Source of the DNA: Acidobacteriota bacterium
GTDB lineage: Bacteria > Acidobacteriota > Blastocatellia > Pyrinomonadales > Pyrinomonadaceae
Length of the DNA: 64,000 nt
Reading direction: 5' to 3'
Assembly (NCBI GenBank): GCA_016713675.1
Contig: JADJOS010000001.1
Coordinates: forward strand, 1,674,001-1,738,000
Positions 9,581 to 18,796 of the stretch are shown here, piece after piece; within the stretch, counting starts at the first letter, position 1; each line of letters opens with the position of its first letter. The notes beneath the pieces are model-generated. The model did not search any database. It saw only the letters and a list, made by a program, of their open reading frames with translations, and was not told where the DNA came from. A program made the position numbers and the translations under genes.

Positions 9581-10069
9581 CTAGACCGCTTTGTTGAGTT
9601 TCAGGTCATAACCGGCCTTGATCGCACCACCGAGGGTTCCATCCGGCTTCTGTTCTTTGTACTCGATCTCGATCTTCGCGAAGTTGAGCGAGAGTTGTTC
9701 CATCGGGAGGACATCACTGTGGCCCGAACCACCGGTTTGGAAAGACGACACCAAAATATCGGTGAACGTAGTTTTCAGGAATTCCTGCTGATCCTTGCCG
9801 GCTTTGCGGCAAACCAACACAGCCTTCTTGATATGCTGACCTGTTGCACACGCCAGGAATAATTTCGGTGATGCTTTGCTGACTTTCATGACAAAATGAA
9901 AATCCTGCATTTGAACTTTACCGGCGCCGCCGCCGCCGCCGCTTGAATGCGATCCCGCTTGGGTTTCGCCAAAGGACCAGGATTCGATCTGGATCTCGCC
10001 CTTATGTTTGTGGTCCATGCTCTCGCCATCAATTCCGTCTATCTTTAAGAAATAATCAACTGCTGCCAT
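9581..10069 (-). CDS. hcp: T6SS tube protein Hcp (TssD)
   Basis: Hcp hexamers stack to form the inner tube of the T6SS and also carry small effectors. The 162-residue product begins MAAVDYFLKIDGIDGESMD, has the Hcp motif GEIQIESWSFG, a Gly/Ser-rich loop (SHSSGGGGGAG), then MQDFHFVMKVSKASPKLFLACATG and ends with TLGGAIKAGYDLKLNKAV. The ATG at 10069 follows a strong AAGGAG seven bases upstream; an ATG 21 bases earlier lacks one. It lies alone between two stem-loops, which fits a protein needed in large excess. Confidence 0.98.
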   Translation of the reverse strand: MAAVDYFLKIDGIDGESMDHKHKGEIQIESWSFGETQAGSHSSGGGGGAGKVQMQDFHFVMKVSKASPKLFLACATGQHIKKAVLVCRKAGKDQQEFLKTTFTDILVSSFQTGGSGHSDVLPMEQLSLNFAKIEIEYKEQKPDGTLGGAIKAGYDLKLNKAV

Positions 10070-10151
10070 TTTTTTGCTCCTTAATATCAATCTATAAACT
10101 GGCTAACGAATTTATTTCATCAGCTACAAATGAAAGACGAACGGCAAAATA

Positions 10152-10187
10152 CTTTTTGCGGATATTCCAAAAAATATCCGCAAAAAG
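10152..10187 (-). terminator. Perfect 15-bp hairpin between tssC and hcp
   Basis: Bases 10152-10166 and 10173-10187 are perfectly complementary (stem CTTTTTGCGGATATT, loop of six). It starts 10 bases beyond the tssC stop, and on the minus strand is followed by TATTTTGCC, so the terminating T-run is poor. It could attenuate transcription or define the 5' end of a processed hcp mRNA. The 82 bases from here to the hcp start are AT-rich and could hold a promoter. Confidence 0.6.
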
Positions 10188-10197
10188 ATCATTTGAC

Positions 10198-11688
10198 CTA
10201 TCCGTTCGCCGGCGCCGGCAGATCGGCGACGAGCCGAAGTGAAACAGAAAGCTCGTCCAATTGGAAATGCGGCCGCATGAATGCGACAGCTCGATAGCAT
10301 CCGGGCTTGCCCGGGATCTCAGAAACATCGACCCGAGCTTCACGCAGAGGGTACTGTGCTTTCGTCGTCGGGCTTGCTGTGTCGTCGTCTGTTACATAAT
10401 TGTTGATCCACTGATTGAGGAACATTTCGCAATCCTTACGAGACATGAAAGAACCGATCTTGTCCCGCATCATTGACTTGAGATAGTGAGCGAATCTTGA
10501 AACCGCAAAAATGTACTGCAGTTGTGTTGAAAGACGAGCATTCGCATTTGCAGCGTCCGAATCATATTTCTTTGCCTTATTCGCAGATTGGGTGCCAAAG
10601 AACGCTGCGTAATCCGTTCCTTTGCAGTGGACGAGAGGGATAAAACCGTTATCGGCAAATTCCTTCTCTCGACGGTCGGTGATCGCGACCTCGGTCGGAC
10701 ACTTCATCGCCACTTCGCCTTCGTCCGTTTCAAACGTATGTGTCGGCAGACCTTGGACCAGGCCACCCCCTTCAACACCGCGAATTGCCACACACCAGCC
10801 ATACATAGAAAACGCCTCAGTCAGACGCGTTCCCATTGCGTATGCGGCGTTGCCCCACAGATATTTCTTATGGTCTTTGCCATCCACGTCTTCTTCAAAA
10901 CGAAACGTTTCCGTCGGTTTGGTCGCCGCACCATAGGGTTCACGCATCAGTACATGAGGCATCGTGAGGCCCACATAGCGGGCATCTTCCGATTCGCGGA
11001 AGCTGCGCCACTTCATATATTCTGTACGGTCGAAGATCTTGGCGACATCGCGGACCTCTGACATTTCCGAAAATGAATCCCATCCGAACATGCCTGCCGA
11101 AGCAGCACTCAAGAATGGAGCGTGAGCGGCGGCAGCAACCTGTGAAATACTCTCAAGCAAGGCCATGTCCTGCGGATGATTCCCAAACTCAAAATCGCCG
11201 ATCAAGGCACCAAACGGAGCTCCGCCGAATGTTCCATATTCTTCTTCGTATACTTTCTTGAACATTGCTGACTGGTCAAATTCAAGAGCTCGTTCAAAGT
11301 CCTTAAGCATGTCCTTTTTCGTTACGCTCATTACCTTGATTTTTAGCATCGGGCCGGTCAAGCTGTTCTTGATCAAATGATGAAGTCCGCGCCATGAGCC
11401 CTCGAGTTTCTGGAAGTCCTCGTGATGCATGATCTCATTCATTTGTGCCGAAACGAGTCTGTCGATCTCGGCAATACGGGAATTTATGGCGACGTCCATG
11501 TTCTTTGACATCGTCAGTTCACCGCTCATTACCTGCGAAACAAATTCGCCGATCATATCTTTCGCGCGCTCTTTTTGATAATCGTCGCGAGCCATCCGTC
11601 CGTCGGTCAAGATCTGGTCAAGTAGGCCTCCGCCCACCTCAGTCTCGACGGTCTGTACCGAAGCATCCTGTTCTTTTGTCTTTGCCAT
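10198..11688 (-). CDS. tssC: T6SS sheath large subunit TssC (VipB)
   Basis: TssC pairs with TssB to build the contractile sheath. The 496-residue product contains the conserved ISQVAAAAHAPFLSAAS, a GDFEFG motif, the RFAHYLKSMMRDKIGSFMSR helix, and C-terminal LREARVDVSEIPGKPGCYRA leading to MRPHFQLDELSVSLRLVADL. All are TssC hallmarks and the length is typical. It starts six bases after tssB stops, so the two sheath subunits are probably translationally coupled. Confidence 0.98.
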   Translation of the reverse strand: MAKTKEQDASVQTVETEVGGGLLDQILTDGRMARDDYQKERAKDMIGEFVSQVMSGELTMSKNMDVAINSRIAEIDRLVSAQMNEIMHHEDFQKLEGSWRGLHHLIKNSLTGPMLKIKVMSVTKKDMLKDFERALEFDQSAMFKKVYEEEYGTFGGAPFGALIGDFEFGNHPQDMALLESISQVAAAAHAPFLSAASAGMFGWDSFSEMSEVRDVAKIFDRTEYMKWRSFRESEDARYVGLTMPHVLMREPYGAATKPTETFRFEEDVDGKDHKKYLWGNAAYAMGTRLTEAFSMYGWCVAIRGVEGGGLVQGLPTHTFETDEGEVAMKCPTEVAITDRREKEFADNGFIPLVHCKGTDYAAFFGTQSANKAKKYDSDAANANARLSTQLQYIFAVSRFAHYLKSMMRDKIGSFMSRKDCEMFLNQWINNYVTDDDTASPTTKAQYPLREARVDVSEIPGKPGCYRAVAFMRPHFQLDELSVSLRLVADLPAPANG

Positions 11689-11694
11689 CTTAAA

Positions 11695-12210
11695 TTAATC
11701 CTCCTTCGCGTCGATACCTAGTTCGCTGCTTAGTTCCTTCTGCTTATCGACATTCGAGATAATATCCTCGAGCATCGATTCAAGCTTGTCGTTACCGTCC
11801 ATCTTCGAGCGAAGGTCGGCAAGTTTCTGCCGGGCTTCGACCAATTTGCGAAGTGGCTCGACTTGCTGAACAATCTGGTCCGGCTCAAAATCCTCGATAT
11901 CCGTGAACTTGAGTTCTATGCCCAATTTGCTTCCATCGTCAGCCAACTTGTTATCGACCGTATACGCGAGCCGAGGGGCCATGCCTGCAAGCACCTGATT
12001 AAAATTATCGGGATCGATCTCGACGAACTTGCGGTTCTTAAGTGCAGGAAGAGCTTCTTCCGGTTTTCCGACAAAGTCCCCCATCACGCCTATCACAAAC
12101 GGCAGTTCCTTGAGTTCGATCGCACCGCCGACCTCGACATCGTATGTGATCTGGACTCGAGGCGGGCGGACCCGGTCGATCTTATGCTGTAAACTTTCTT
12201 TTTTTGGCAT
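11695..12210 (-). CDS. tssB: T6SS sheath small subunit TssB (VipA)
   Basis: TssB forms the sheath with TssC, and its exposed helix is the ClpV docking site. The 171-residue product opens MPKKESLQHKIDRVRPPRVQ and continues ITYDVEVGGAIELKELPFVI and GVMGDF, the standard TssB N terminus; FVEIDPDNFNQVLAGMAP and LKFTDIEDFEPDQIVQQVEP follow. A strong AAGGAGAC precedes the ATG. It is followed directly by tssC. Confidence 0.98.
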   Translation of the reverse strand: MPKKESLQHKIDRVRPPRVQITYDVEVGGAIELKELPFVIGVMGDFVGKPEEALPALKNRKFVEIDPDNFNQVLAGMAPRLAYTVDNKLADDGSKLGIELKFTDIEDFEPDQIVQQVEPLRKLVEARQKLADLRSKMDGNDKLESMLEDIISNVDKQKELSSELGIDAKED

Positions 12211-12288
12211 TCTTTTTGTCTCCTTAGGCTTAAACCGTTTTAATATAAAAATAAAAGATCATTGCAAATCCAGCCCGATCTATCGCCG

Positions 12289-12298
12289 CCCACGTGGG
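12289..12298. promoter_or_regulatory. Short palindrome CCCACGTGGG in the tssA-tssB gap
   Basis: A 10-bp perfect palindrome in the 110-base gap before tssB. Further downstream on the minus strand, TTGCAA followed 16 bases later by TATTAA resembles a sigma70 promoter. This could allow separate transcription of tssB onward, but short palindromes and AT-rich hexamers arise by chance. Confidence 0.25.
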
Positions 12299-12320
12299 TA
12301 GCAACTTTGACGACAAGGCT

Positions 12321-13529
12321 CTACCACTCATCACTGTTTGAACTTGTCGACTCTTCTTCGACCGCACTTTCAGAACTTGTGCCCCAACCATCATCCGAAC
12401 TGATCGGTGCGATGCCGCCGAGCCCAAGAGTTTCGCGCAACTGAAACAGGACGTTTTCGTCTTTGATAACGTCTTGCAGCCATGTCTCGAGAGGCATATT
12501 TCCCCATTTGACCGCTCGCTGGACGAGATATGCCACAGGACTGTGGGGTTCCGTCCGCTGGAAAAATGCGGCGATCTCACCTAAGCGTTTAAGAGCCTCA
12601 GGACGGCTTCGAACCGGCCCGCCGCCGCCGCTGACGCTGCTGACCACCTCGCCCTCGCCATTTACAGAATCACCTGAGGATTCGGGTACGTACGAATCAT
12701 TCTCGTCCGGCTCTTCGGCTCGCTTTCGTTCGAGAAGTTTCTTTGCTTGCGCATGAACATCATCGAGTGCCTTGTGCAGATTCGACAGACCAGGCATTTG
12801 ATTGCGGTCATACCTTTCCTCAATGACCCGGTTCAACTCGGCAAATGCGGACCAGCATTCATCTATAGTGAAATTCGTCTGTTCACAAAAAGTACGCCGG
12901 GTTTGATTTAAAGCTGCTTTCCATTTGTCCGAAGTGACGCGATTCTCGGTTTCGGCCTGCTGTTTTAGGTCGCTGTATTTTGCTTGTGTCTCTGAATCGA
13001 GCATTTCGAGATTGTCAGGAAAATCAAAACGCTTTGCGTCCTGCCAATCAGAATACCCGTAGCCGGCTCCGGCTGTGATCGGGCAAGTGCGTACAGCCGT
13101 CGCTCCCTGAGCGTCGAGCCATGCGATCGCGTTCGCACGGCCTTCCATATCACCCTCGTCGATCTCCGGATGCAAGGTTTCCCAGAAGTTATCTTGCAGG
13201 CCCGCGACGAGTTTTAAGCTGTCGCGGAGACCGGCGAAACCATTCAATTTGATAAGTGCTTCGGAAAGCCATACGGCAATTTGGAGGTCCTTGGTTTGAT
13301 CGATCAACGCCGGTGTTGCAATATCGACAACCTTTCGATGATCGGCGACCTTCAGTTCGGTCTGCCATTCTCCTTGATTGACATCGACATCCGCACGGCG
13401 AGCCTCGGCTATCTCGTCGTAAAGGCCGGAATAACGCAGGCTCTCGCCCGACGGATTTTCATCCGAAACGGGCTGAAGCAGTGCGTCAAGATCAATCACG
13501 GACGGAATTTGAAGTTCGTCGCTCATCAA
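12321..13529 (-). CDS. tssA: T6SS assembly protein TssA
   Basis: TssA is a ring-shaped assembly or cap protein that coordinates tube and sheath growth. The 402-residue product has the ImpA_N domain: LDALLQPVSDENPSGESLRY near residue 15, DLQIAVWLSEALIKLNGFAG, then DNFWETLHPEIDEGDMEGRA. The C terminus has the conserved FQRTEPHSPVAYLVQRAVKW and LETWLQDVI. A Gly/Ser-rich linker joins the two. An AAGGAG lies before the start; two ATGs are adjacent, so the first residue is ambiguous by one. Confidence 0.95.
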   Translation of the reverse strand: MMSDELQIPSVIDLDALLQPVSDENPSGESLRYSGLYDEIAEARRADVDVNQGEWQTELKVADHRKVVDIATPALIDQTKDLQIAVWLSEALIKLNGFAGLRDSLKLVAGLQDNFWETLHPEIDEGDMEGRANAIAWLDAQGATAVRTCPITAGAGYGYSDWQDAKRFDFPDNLEMLDSETQAKYSDLKQQAETENRVTSDKWKAALNQTRRTFCEQTNFTIDECWSAFAELNRVIEERYDRNQMPGLSNLHKALDDVHAQAKKLLERKRAEEPDENDSYVPESSGDSVNGEGEVVSSVSGGGGPVRSRPEALKRLGEIAAFFQRTEPHSPVAYLVQRAVKWGNMPLETWLQDVIKDENVLFQLRETLGLGGIAPISSDDGWGTSSESAVEEESTSSNSDEW

Positions 13530-13642
13530 AAAAGGCTCCTTGCTGTAAAGACAAAGACGGGTAATTCTTAATTAATTGCCGAATTCGCGAGTATCATAAC
13601 TGAATTTTGCGCAAAAAGCATTAAAAATAATACTTTTCGCGA

Positions 13643-14437
13643 TCAATCATATTGGAATTCTATTGTCTGTATATCGAGTATTGAACGGTCTTTCCCGTCC
13701 ATCCAAAATAGCTTTGTGCCTTCACCCGTAAACAGGTCATTGCCGATGTCACGCCAATTAGTCATTCTGCCCAAACGCACCACGTCATTGTCGTGCTTCC
13801 ATGAGCCGCAATACAGTGCGGGGAAGAACATCTCTCCGCTCGTCCCATTGGTCATATCGACTTGTGCCTGCAACCAGTAGAGGTCGCGGAGCGATTTCGG
13901 AGGCAAGAACTCGATCTTGTTGATGTTCTCGAACGGAAGCCACGTGTAGGAGTCTTTGAATATCACTTCAAACAGGCACATCGTCGCATCGTTGTAATCG
14001 CGAAAATCTTCGATGTCGTTGCCGTTGACTTTGCATGAGAACGCCGGCCGCTCTTCCTCGACCGTATCAAGAATTACTCGGGCCTCGCCTGAATTGCCTT
14101 CACGAATGCGGTTATTAGCGGCGAGCAGATCTTCAATGTACGAAGGCGGAGGTGCAAGTATCCCGGGCTTAAGTCCATCGGCGAAAAACTTCATACGATC
14201 CTTTTCAGCACGAAGGCACTGACGGAAGATCATCGAACCGATCAACGCGTTCGCATCCTGATGGCCGATCACATCCAACTGCTTTTCGGCCCTTTCCCAA
14301 TCGCCGGAGAAAAGCGACAATTCGAAAAGAAAAATACGGGCCTGAATGTTCGTTGGATTCGCCCGAACGAGGTCAAGGGCCGCGTCAACAGCACCGGCGA
14401 GGTCGCCGGCGTCGAGTAGTTGTTTTGCTTTTTCCAT
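13643..14437 (-). CDS. tagJ: T6SS accessory protein TagJ (ImpE)
   Basis: TagJ (ImpE/HsiE) binds the N-terminal helix of TssB and modulates ClpV access in systems that have it. The 264-residue product has a TPR-like N terminus (KQLLDAGDLAGAVDAALDLV, NIQARIFLFELSLFSGDWER) and a C-terminal domain with WLPFENINKIEFLPPKSLRD and the closing motif DGKDRSILDIQTIEF, typical of ImpE. It lies between tssM and tssA, 10 bases after tssM ends; a clpV gene in the same operon agrees with the role. Confidence 0.92.
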   Translation of the reverse strand: MEKAKQLLDAGDLAGAVDAALDLVRANPTNIQARIFLFELSLFSGDWERAEKQLDVIGHQDANALIGSMIFRQCLRAEKDRMKFFADGLKPGILAPPPSYIEDLLAANNRIREGNSGEARVILDTVEEERPAFSCKVNGNDIEDFRDYNDATMCLFEVIFKDSYTWLPFENINKIEFLPPKSLRDLYWLQAQVDMTNGTSGEMFFPALYCGSWKHDNDVVRLGRMTNWRDIGNDLFTGEGTKLFWMDGKDRSILDIQTIEFQYD

Positions 14438-14447
14438 ATCCTTATGC

Positions 14448-17400
14448 CTATTTCAAAAATGTCTGAGGTGCTTTGACCTGCCGGAAAACATTCTTGTCTA
14501 AAAGATCGCCACCGCTGGGCTTGATGGTCGCCGAGATGGCCTTGCCACCGACAGAGTAGCCTAATGAATATTCACCGCCAGCCTGTTTCGCTGCCTTGCC
14601 GGCATCAACAAAGCGGAACAGACCCCAATTACCCGGGAACTTTAGCGACGCCCCGCTTGTGTCGGATACGGTCGGTTTGGTGCCCGATGAGGGGGTCGAA
14701 GTACTTACAGGCGGCGGTGCGGAGGTAGTCGCCGGTGCCGATCCGGCAATGCTCATTATCACACCCGTCTCCGCTGACGCCGGAGCCGGGAACGTTCCCT
14801 TGATCGACGCAGTTCCCTCGGAAGTTATTTTTTGACCATCAATGACGATTTCAATGATGGCATCCTTGCCGGGCTTGAATGCAAATTCATACTCGAACTT
14901 CGGTGTCGCACCGGTTCCAAACAGAGCTTTTCGCAGAGCAAATGCATTATTCAAATAGGCAATAAACTCTTCGCTGAACTTAACTTCGGCGGTATCTTTC
15001 AACTTCAGGGCACCATTCGATTCTTCAAAATACTTCTTCAACCGTTCGTCATAAAACTTGGACAATTTACCGTCAACCGGATTAAGGAATGCGGTCAATT
15101 TAGTTAGATCGGCCTCGGCGGTGCCGTCTTCGAACGGATAGCCTTTCTCGATCTCTTTAGCAGCCGGTAAGATCACTTCCGTCCATTCCTTTCCGATCTG
15201 AGTACGAGCATCGGCGCCTAGCAGCGTTTTGAGATTGCCAAGGGGCTGCTGGATCAATATCGCGACTTCCTGCGACGACGGCGTTTCATTAAAGCCCTGA
15301 ATTAGATTCGAGATCGCCGTTTCTGCTTTTCGCAATCCAAGTTTGTCGGTATCGTTTGCCAGTTCCTGAGCAATTTGCTTCAAGGCATCAGCCGAAATAC
15401 CATTAATAGCATTTGATATTTTGCCGATCTCGTTCCGATATTTCTCAACTGGAGCATTTTCCTTATCTTCTTTCTTCCCGATGAAGGTAAACAATGGCCG
15501 GAACTCCTTCTCAGGTGCAGTGCTTCCGCCGGTGTCGCTATTTTCCTCAGTAAATATCCAACTTTTGAACCATTCCCACCAGCCCTGAACCTCAGGCTTT
15601 GCCGACAGATTGGTATTCTTACCGATCTCGATAAGAAGGATCTTTATCGGCGAATTTGCCGATGAAAAGGCCTGTAATGCAGTAAATGCAGTTTCTTTAT
15701 TCTTGTAGGGCTTGACATTGACAGCCTTAACAAATGCTCGCCAGTGATCAGCATAGTCGCGATAATAACGTTCTTCGAGCTTGGATGCATCGGTTGTTTG
15801 AGCGACATCTTTCTTGCCGACTTCACCCATCACCCAATCGTCCTCGCTGAGTTTTTCGTTCGCCTCAGCGATCGCCTTTTTCATCAACTGAAAGCCCGGC
15901 TTAGTGTACGCGCTTGGCACGGAATAGTTGCCGTCGATCAGGCTGACGTCTGCCCCATTCCTCGAAAGGATCGCATCAACAGTCGCCAGCCCGACCTTGT
16001 CGTCAACGATCTTGCTTATCTCGGTGACCTTTCGCTTGTAATAACGAAAGACAGCAGGAAATGCTTGAAGTTTCTTGCGGGCATCATCCACCAATTTACC
16101 GTCCTGCATTATCCGAGGGAATCGATAATCATCGTCATCACGATCGACCTGTTTTGCCCAGAAATCGAGTTGCTGGCCGGCAACGAGCTTGAGATCAGGG
16201 GGTATTTTTGATTCGGTCGTCCAATGATCCTTGAGAACGGTCGAGATGTGTGTCGGATCCGCTTTGTCCTTGAACGGGCCCGTGAGCATTAGGTAGGCCT
16301 TAAGCAAGTCATAGTTCTTACCGAGAACAGTCTCTTCCGCGTCGGTCAGCTTTCCAGAATTTACGACCGGATTTGAATCGGCAAATTTACGCAGGTCACC
16401 TTCTATCTTTTTGACCGTCGCCGTTTTATAGCGGTTTTCGATCACCGACATGTAGATCTTGAGCAGATGCTGTTTGTAAACACGGTTTCCCGAATACAAG
16501 CCCATTCGCATATACCAAGGTGCTCCATTTCGCTCGTAATCATCGAGTTTTACCAGCAGTTCGCGAAGCTCTTCGGTGGCGTTGATCTCTCCACGGATCG
16601 ATCGTTCATCAGCTTTCGCAGGGTCTTTGTAGGCCTCGGTTTTGGTGATCGTCAGTAGTTTATCACCTCGATCGCGGGCCTGATCGAGCATTTGCTTGTT
16701 GTTGTAGAGAGACACACCAGAGAGAGCCAAAAGCAGTGCGACGAAGCCCCCGCCGATCAGTGTCATCGCCCAGCCGAAGATTGGAGCTTTTTGCCTCTGA
16801 GCCTGGAAGGTTGCGACAAGATCACGGTCACGCAAAATCACATCGCGGAAAAGCCTTTGTGAAAAAAATGTCGGGCCTACCGTAACCGGTATGTTTGACG
16901 CAACCTTGACCGGAGCAGTGGCAGTGAAGTAAAAGCCACGAAGAAACGGGCTTTCGCTAAATGGATTGGGGCGAAAAAGCGTCGAAATAAATGCACCGAC
17001 CTTTCTCCTCGCCGAACCGAAATGCAATGGAAAATTAAAGATCCTGAGCTGCCTGACCGGAGAAAAAGGAGCTGAAAGCCGCACGATGCGTCGCTTCATC
17101 ACGGCATCCCGGAGAACTTCGAATTCCGGATCAAACTGGGCCTGTGCGTTCTCGCTTTTTTCAAGTGGAATCGTAGCTCCCCAAACAAGGTCTCTGCCCT
17201 CGTTCTTTGATACCGAGAACGAATCCTGAAAACCCTCGATCCCGTCGCTGTGTGTAAACACCAAATAGACAGGAAATCGCACTTTCAATCGTTGCACAGC
17301 CTCATCCAAACGGCTTCGAAGGACCTTCGCCGCTTCTTCGGTCTGACGTTCGTCGGACTTGATCGTTTTGTCACCGTCGATCGCGAGGATGAAACCGTCG

Positions 17401-18065
17401 ATCGGGCGATTGGGACGGTGTTTACGGATCAATTCGAGTAGTGCGTTCCATTCGTCGGCGTCCAAACCTTCTGTTTGGTAGCGTCCTGCGGTGTCAATGA
17501 AGACCGCTTCGCTTGTCACTCTCCAGTCAACATTCGAGGTTGGGCGGACGATCTTCTGCTCGGATTCGCGCTGACTGGCGAGTGTCTGAAAATTGAGATT
17601 CGAACCGATAACGAGCGAACTCTTACCTGATTTCGGTGTTCCGGCAACGATATACCATGGCAAAGAATAGATGGCGTCCTTGCTGCCCGAACCGAGATTC
17701 GAGGACTTGAGAAAATCAACCGTTTCCTGGATCCCGCGTTCAAGGTCGCCATAGGTGCCGCTCGGGGCCTTGAGCTTTGCCGGAGTATCAACCTCCGGGT
17801 TCGCTTTGTCAGATTGTGCCGAAGTGTTTGCAGCCGCAGCCTCTTCAGCAGCTTCCCGTCTCTTCCGTCTGCGCGCGACCAGGTAGGTAAACAGCAAAGC
17901 GAATGGAAGCGTGAGCAGTACAAGAGCAATAAAAATGATCCGCCCGTTGGTGCTGATCATGTTTGATGGCAGCATATAGGCAACAAGCCCCATAATGCCG
18001 TAAAACGACATCATGCCGCCGATACCGAAGGCATATGTTAATTGGCTTGTGTGCCAGCTGCTCAT
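14448..18065 (-). CDS. tssM: T6SS membrane core protein TssM (IcmF)
   Basis: TssM spans the inner membrane and forms the envelope channel with TssL. The chosen 1205-residue product starts MSSWHTSQLTYAFGIGGMM, has two N-terminal membrane helices, a cytoplasmic GTPase-like domain with Walker A GTPKSGKSSLV and FIDTAGRY, a third membrane helix (GGGFVALLLALSGVSLY), and a long periplasmic part ending in an IcmF C-terminal beta domain (FKPGKDAIIEIVIDGQ, FPGNWGLFRFVDAG). Translation could begin at 18194, but that would overlap tssL by 115 bases and add 43 unrelated residues; the ATG at 18065 is 14 bases after the tssL stop. No tssJ lipoprotein partner is seen. Confidence 0.95.
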   Translation of the reverse strand: MSSWHTSQLTYAFGIGGMMSFYGIMGLVAYMLPSNMISTNGRIIFIALVLLTLPFALLFTYLVARRRKRREAAEEAAAANTSAQSDKANPEVDTPAKLKAPSGTYGDLERGIQETVDFLKSSNLGSGSKDAIYSLPWYIVAGTPKSGKSSLVIGSNLNFQTLASQRESEQKIVRPTSNVDWRVTSEAVFIDTAGRYQTEGLDADEWNALLELIRKHRPNRPIDGFILAIDGDKTIKSDERQTEEAAKVLRSRLDEAVQRLKVRFPVYLVFTHSDGIEGFQDSFSVSKNEGRDLVWGATIPLEKSENAQAQFDPEFEVLRDAVMKRRIVRLSAPFSPVRQLRIFNFPLHFGSARRKVGAFISTLFRPNPFSESPFLRGFYFTATAPVKVASNIPVTVGPTFFSQRLFRDVILRDRDLVATFQAQRQKAPIFGWAMTLIGGGFVALLLALSGVSLYNNKQMLDQARDRGDKLLTITKTEAYKDPAKADERSIRGEINATEELRELLVKLDDYERNGAPWYMRMGLYSGNRVYKQHLLKIYMSVIENRYKTATVKKIEGDLRKFADSNPVVNSGKLTDAEETVLGKNYDLLKAYLMLTGPFKDKADPTHISTVLKDHWTTESKIPPDLKLVAGQQLDFWAKQVDRDDDDYRFPRIMQDGKLVDDARKKLQAFPAVFRYYKRKVTEISKIVDDKVGLATVDAILSRNGADVSLIDGNYSVPSAYTKPGFQLMKKAIAEANEKLSEDDWVMGEVGKKDVAQTTDASKLEERYYRDYADHWRAFVKAVNVKPYKNKETAFTALQAFSSANSPIKILLIEIGKNTNLSAKPEVQGWWEWFKSWIFTEENSDTGGSTAPEKEFRPLFTFIGKKEDKENAPVEKYRNEIGKISNAINGISADALKQIAQELANDTDKLGLRKAETAISNLIQGFNETPSSQEVAILIQQPLGNLKTLLGADARTQIGKEWTEVILPAAKEIEKGYPFEDGTAEADLTKLTAFLNPVDGKLSKFYDERLKKYFEESNGALKLKDTAEVKFSEEFIAYLNNAFALRKALFGTGATPKFEYEFAFKPGKDAIIEIVIDGQKITSEGTASIKGTFPAPASAETGVIMSIAGSAPATTSAPPPVSTSTPSSGTKPTVSDTSGASLKFPGNWGLFRFVDAGKAAKQAGGEYSLGYSVGGKAISATIKPSGGDLLDKNVFRQVKAPQTFLK

Positions 18066-18079
18066 AAAAAAATTGCCCG

Positions 18080-18757
18080 TTAGATCTGCAGTCGGTCGAT
18101 GGCGTTTTGCAGATAGTTTGCCGACATTAAAAACATCACCAAATACGCAATGATCGCCAATCCCAGGCCAGCCAACGCACCGACCTTCGCCCACGTCGGC
18201 ATTCCGCGCTTCTTTGGAGGTTCGGGTTGGTCATTCGCAAGCCAATGCGGCGAAAGCTCGACCTGCTTTATCTTTCCTGCCTTGACCAAAGCATTCGCAG
18301 TGGTCTGCATGATCGCGAGCAGCTTTTCCTGTTCGTAGACACCGTATCTTCCCTTAAAACCTAACAGCATACAGAAATAATAGATCTCTACCGCATCCTG
18401 TGTTACTTCGATCTGCTGCAGCATTGATTCGAGCTTATCGAAAAACTTGTTGCCGGCGAGAGCCTCACCAAAATACTCAAGTTGGAGCGGATTGCGTTCC
18501 CACTCGTCCCGCAATGGAAAGTTGTTTGTCAAAACCGCCTCATCGACAAATGATGCGAGCGCAAATTTCGAGACCGAGACGATCTTATGGTTGAAGCGGT
18601 AACGCTCGGCCCGCTTTTCAAAATCCTCAAGCATTGAAGCGATCTTAGGCCTGAGCTCATTCGACGGTGCGACGATCGCAGCCTTTAGCCTGAGGACCAA
18701 ATCAAATATTGGCCCGGCAAATGCGACAAGGTCGTTTTTGGCTGTCGTTTCGCTCAT
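18080..18757 (-). CDS. tssL: T6SS membrane protein TssL (DotU)
   Basis: TssL is a tail-anchored inner membrane protein that contacts TssM, TssK and the baseplate. The 225-residue product has the DotU signatures FALASFVDEAVLTN, NPLQLEYFGEALAGNKFFDK and VEIYYFCMLLGFKGRY, and one C-terminal membrane helix (KVGALAGLGLAIIAYLVMFL). There is no OmpA-like peptidoglycan-binding extension, so wall anchoring must come from another protein; the FHA-transglycosylase-like proteins upstream are candidates. Confidence 0.97.
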   Translation of the reverse strand: MSETTAKNDLVAFAGPIFDLVLRLKAAIVAPSNELRPKIASMLEDFEKRAERYRFNHKIVSVSKFALASFVDEAVLTNNFPLRDEWERNPLQLEYFGEALAGNKFFDKLESMLQQIEVTQDAVEIYYFCMLLGFKGRYGVYEQEKLLAIMQTTANALVKAGKIKQVELSPHWLANDQPEPPKKRGMPTWAKVGALAGLGLAIIAYLVMFLMSANYLQNAIDRLQI

Positions 18758-18796
18758 ATGAAAGTGAGGTTACGGTATCAGTCTCTCGGCAGCTAA

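Noticed and set aside
18066..18194. N-terminal extension of TssM by 43 residues
   Set aside because: Overlaps tssL and gives residues unlike the family; the ATG at 18065 fits better.
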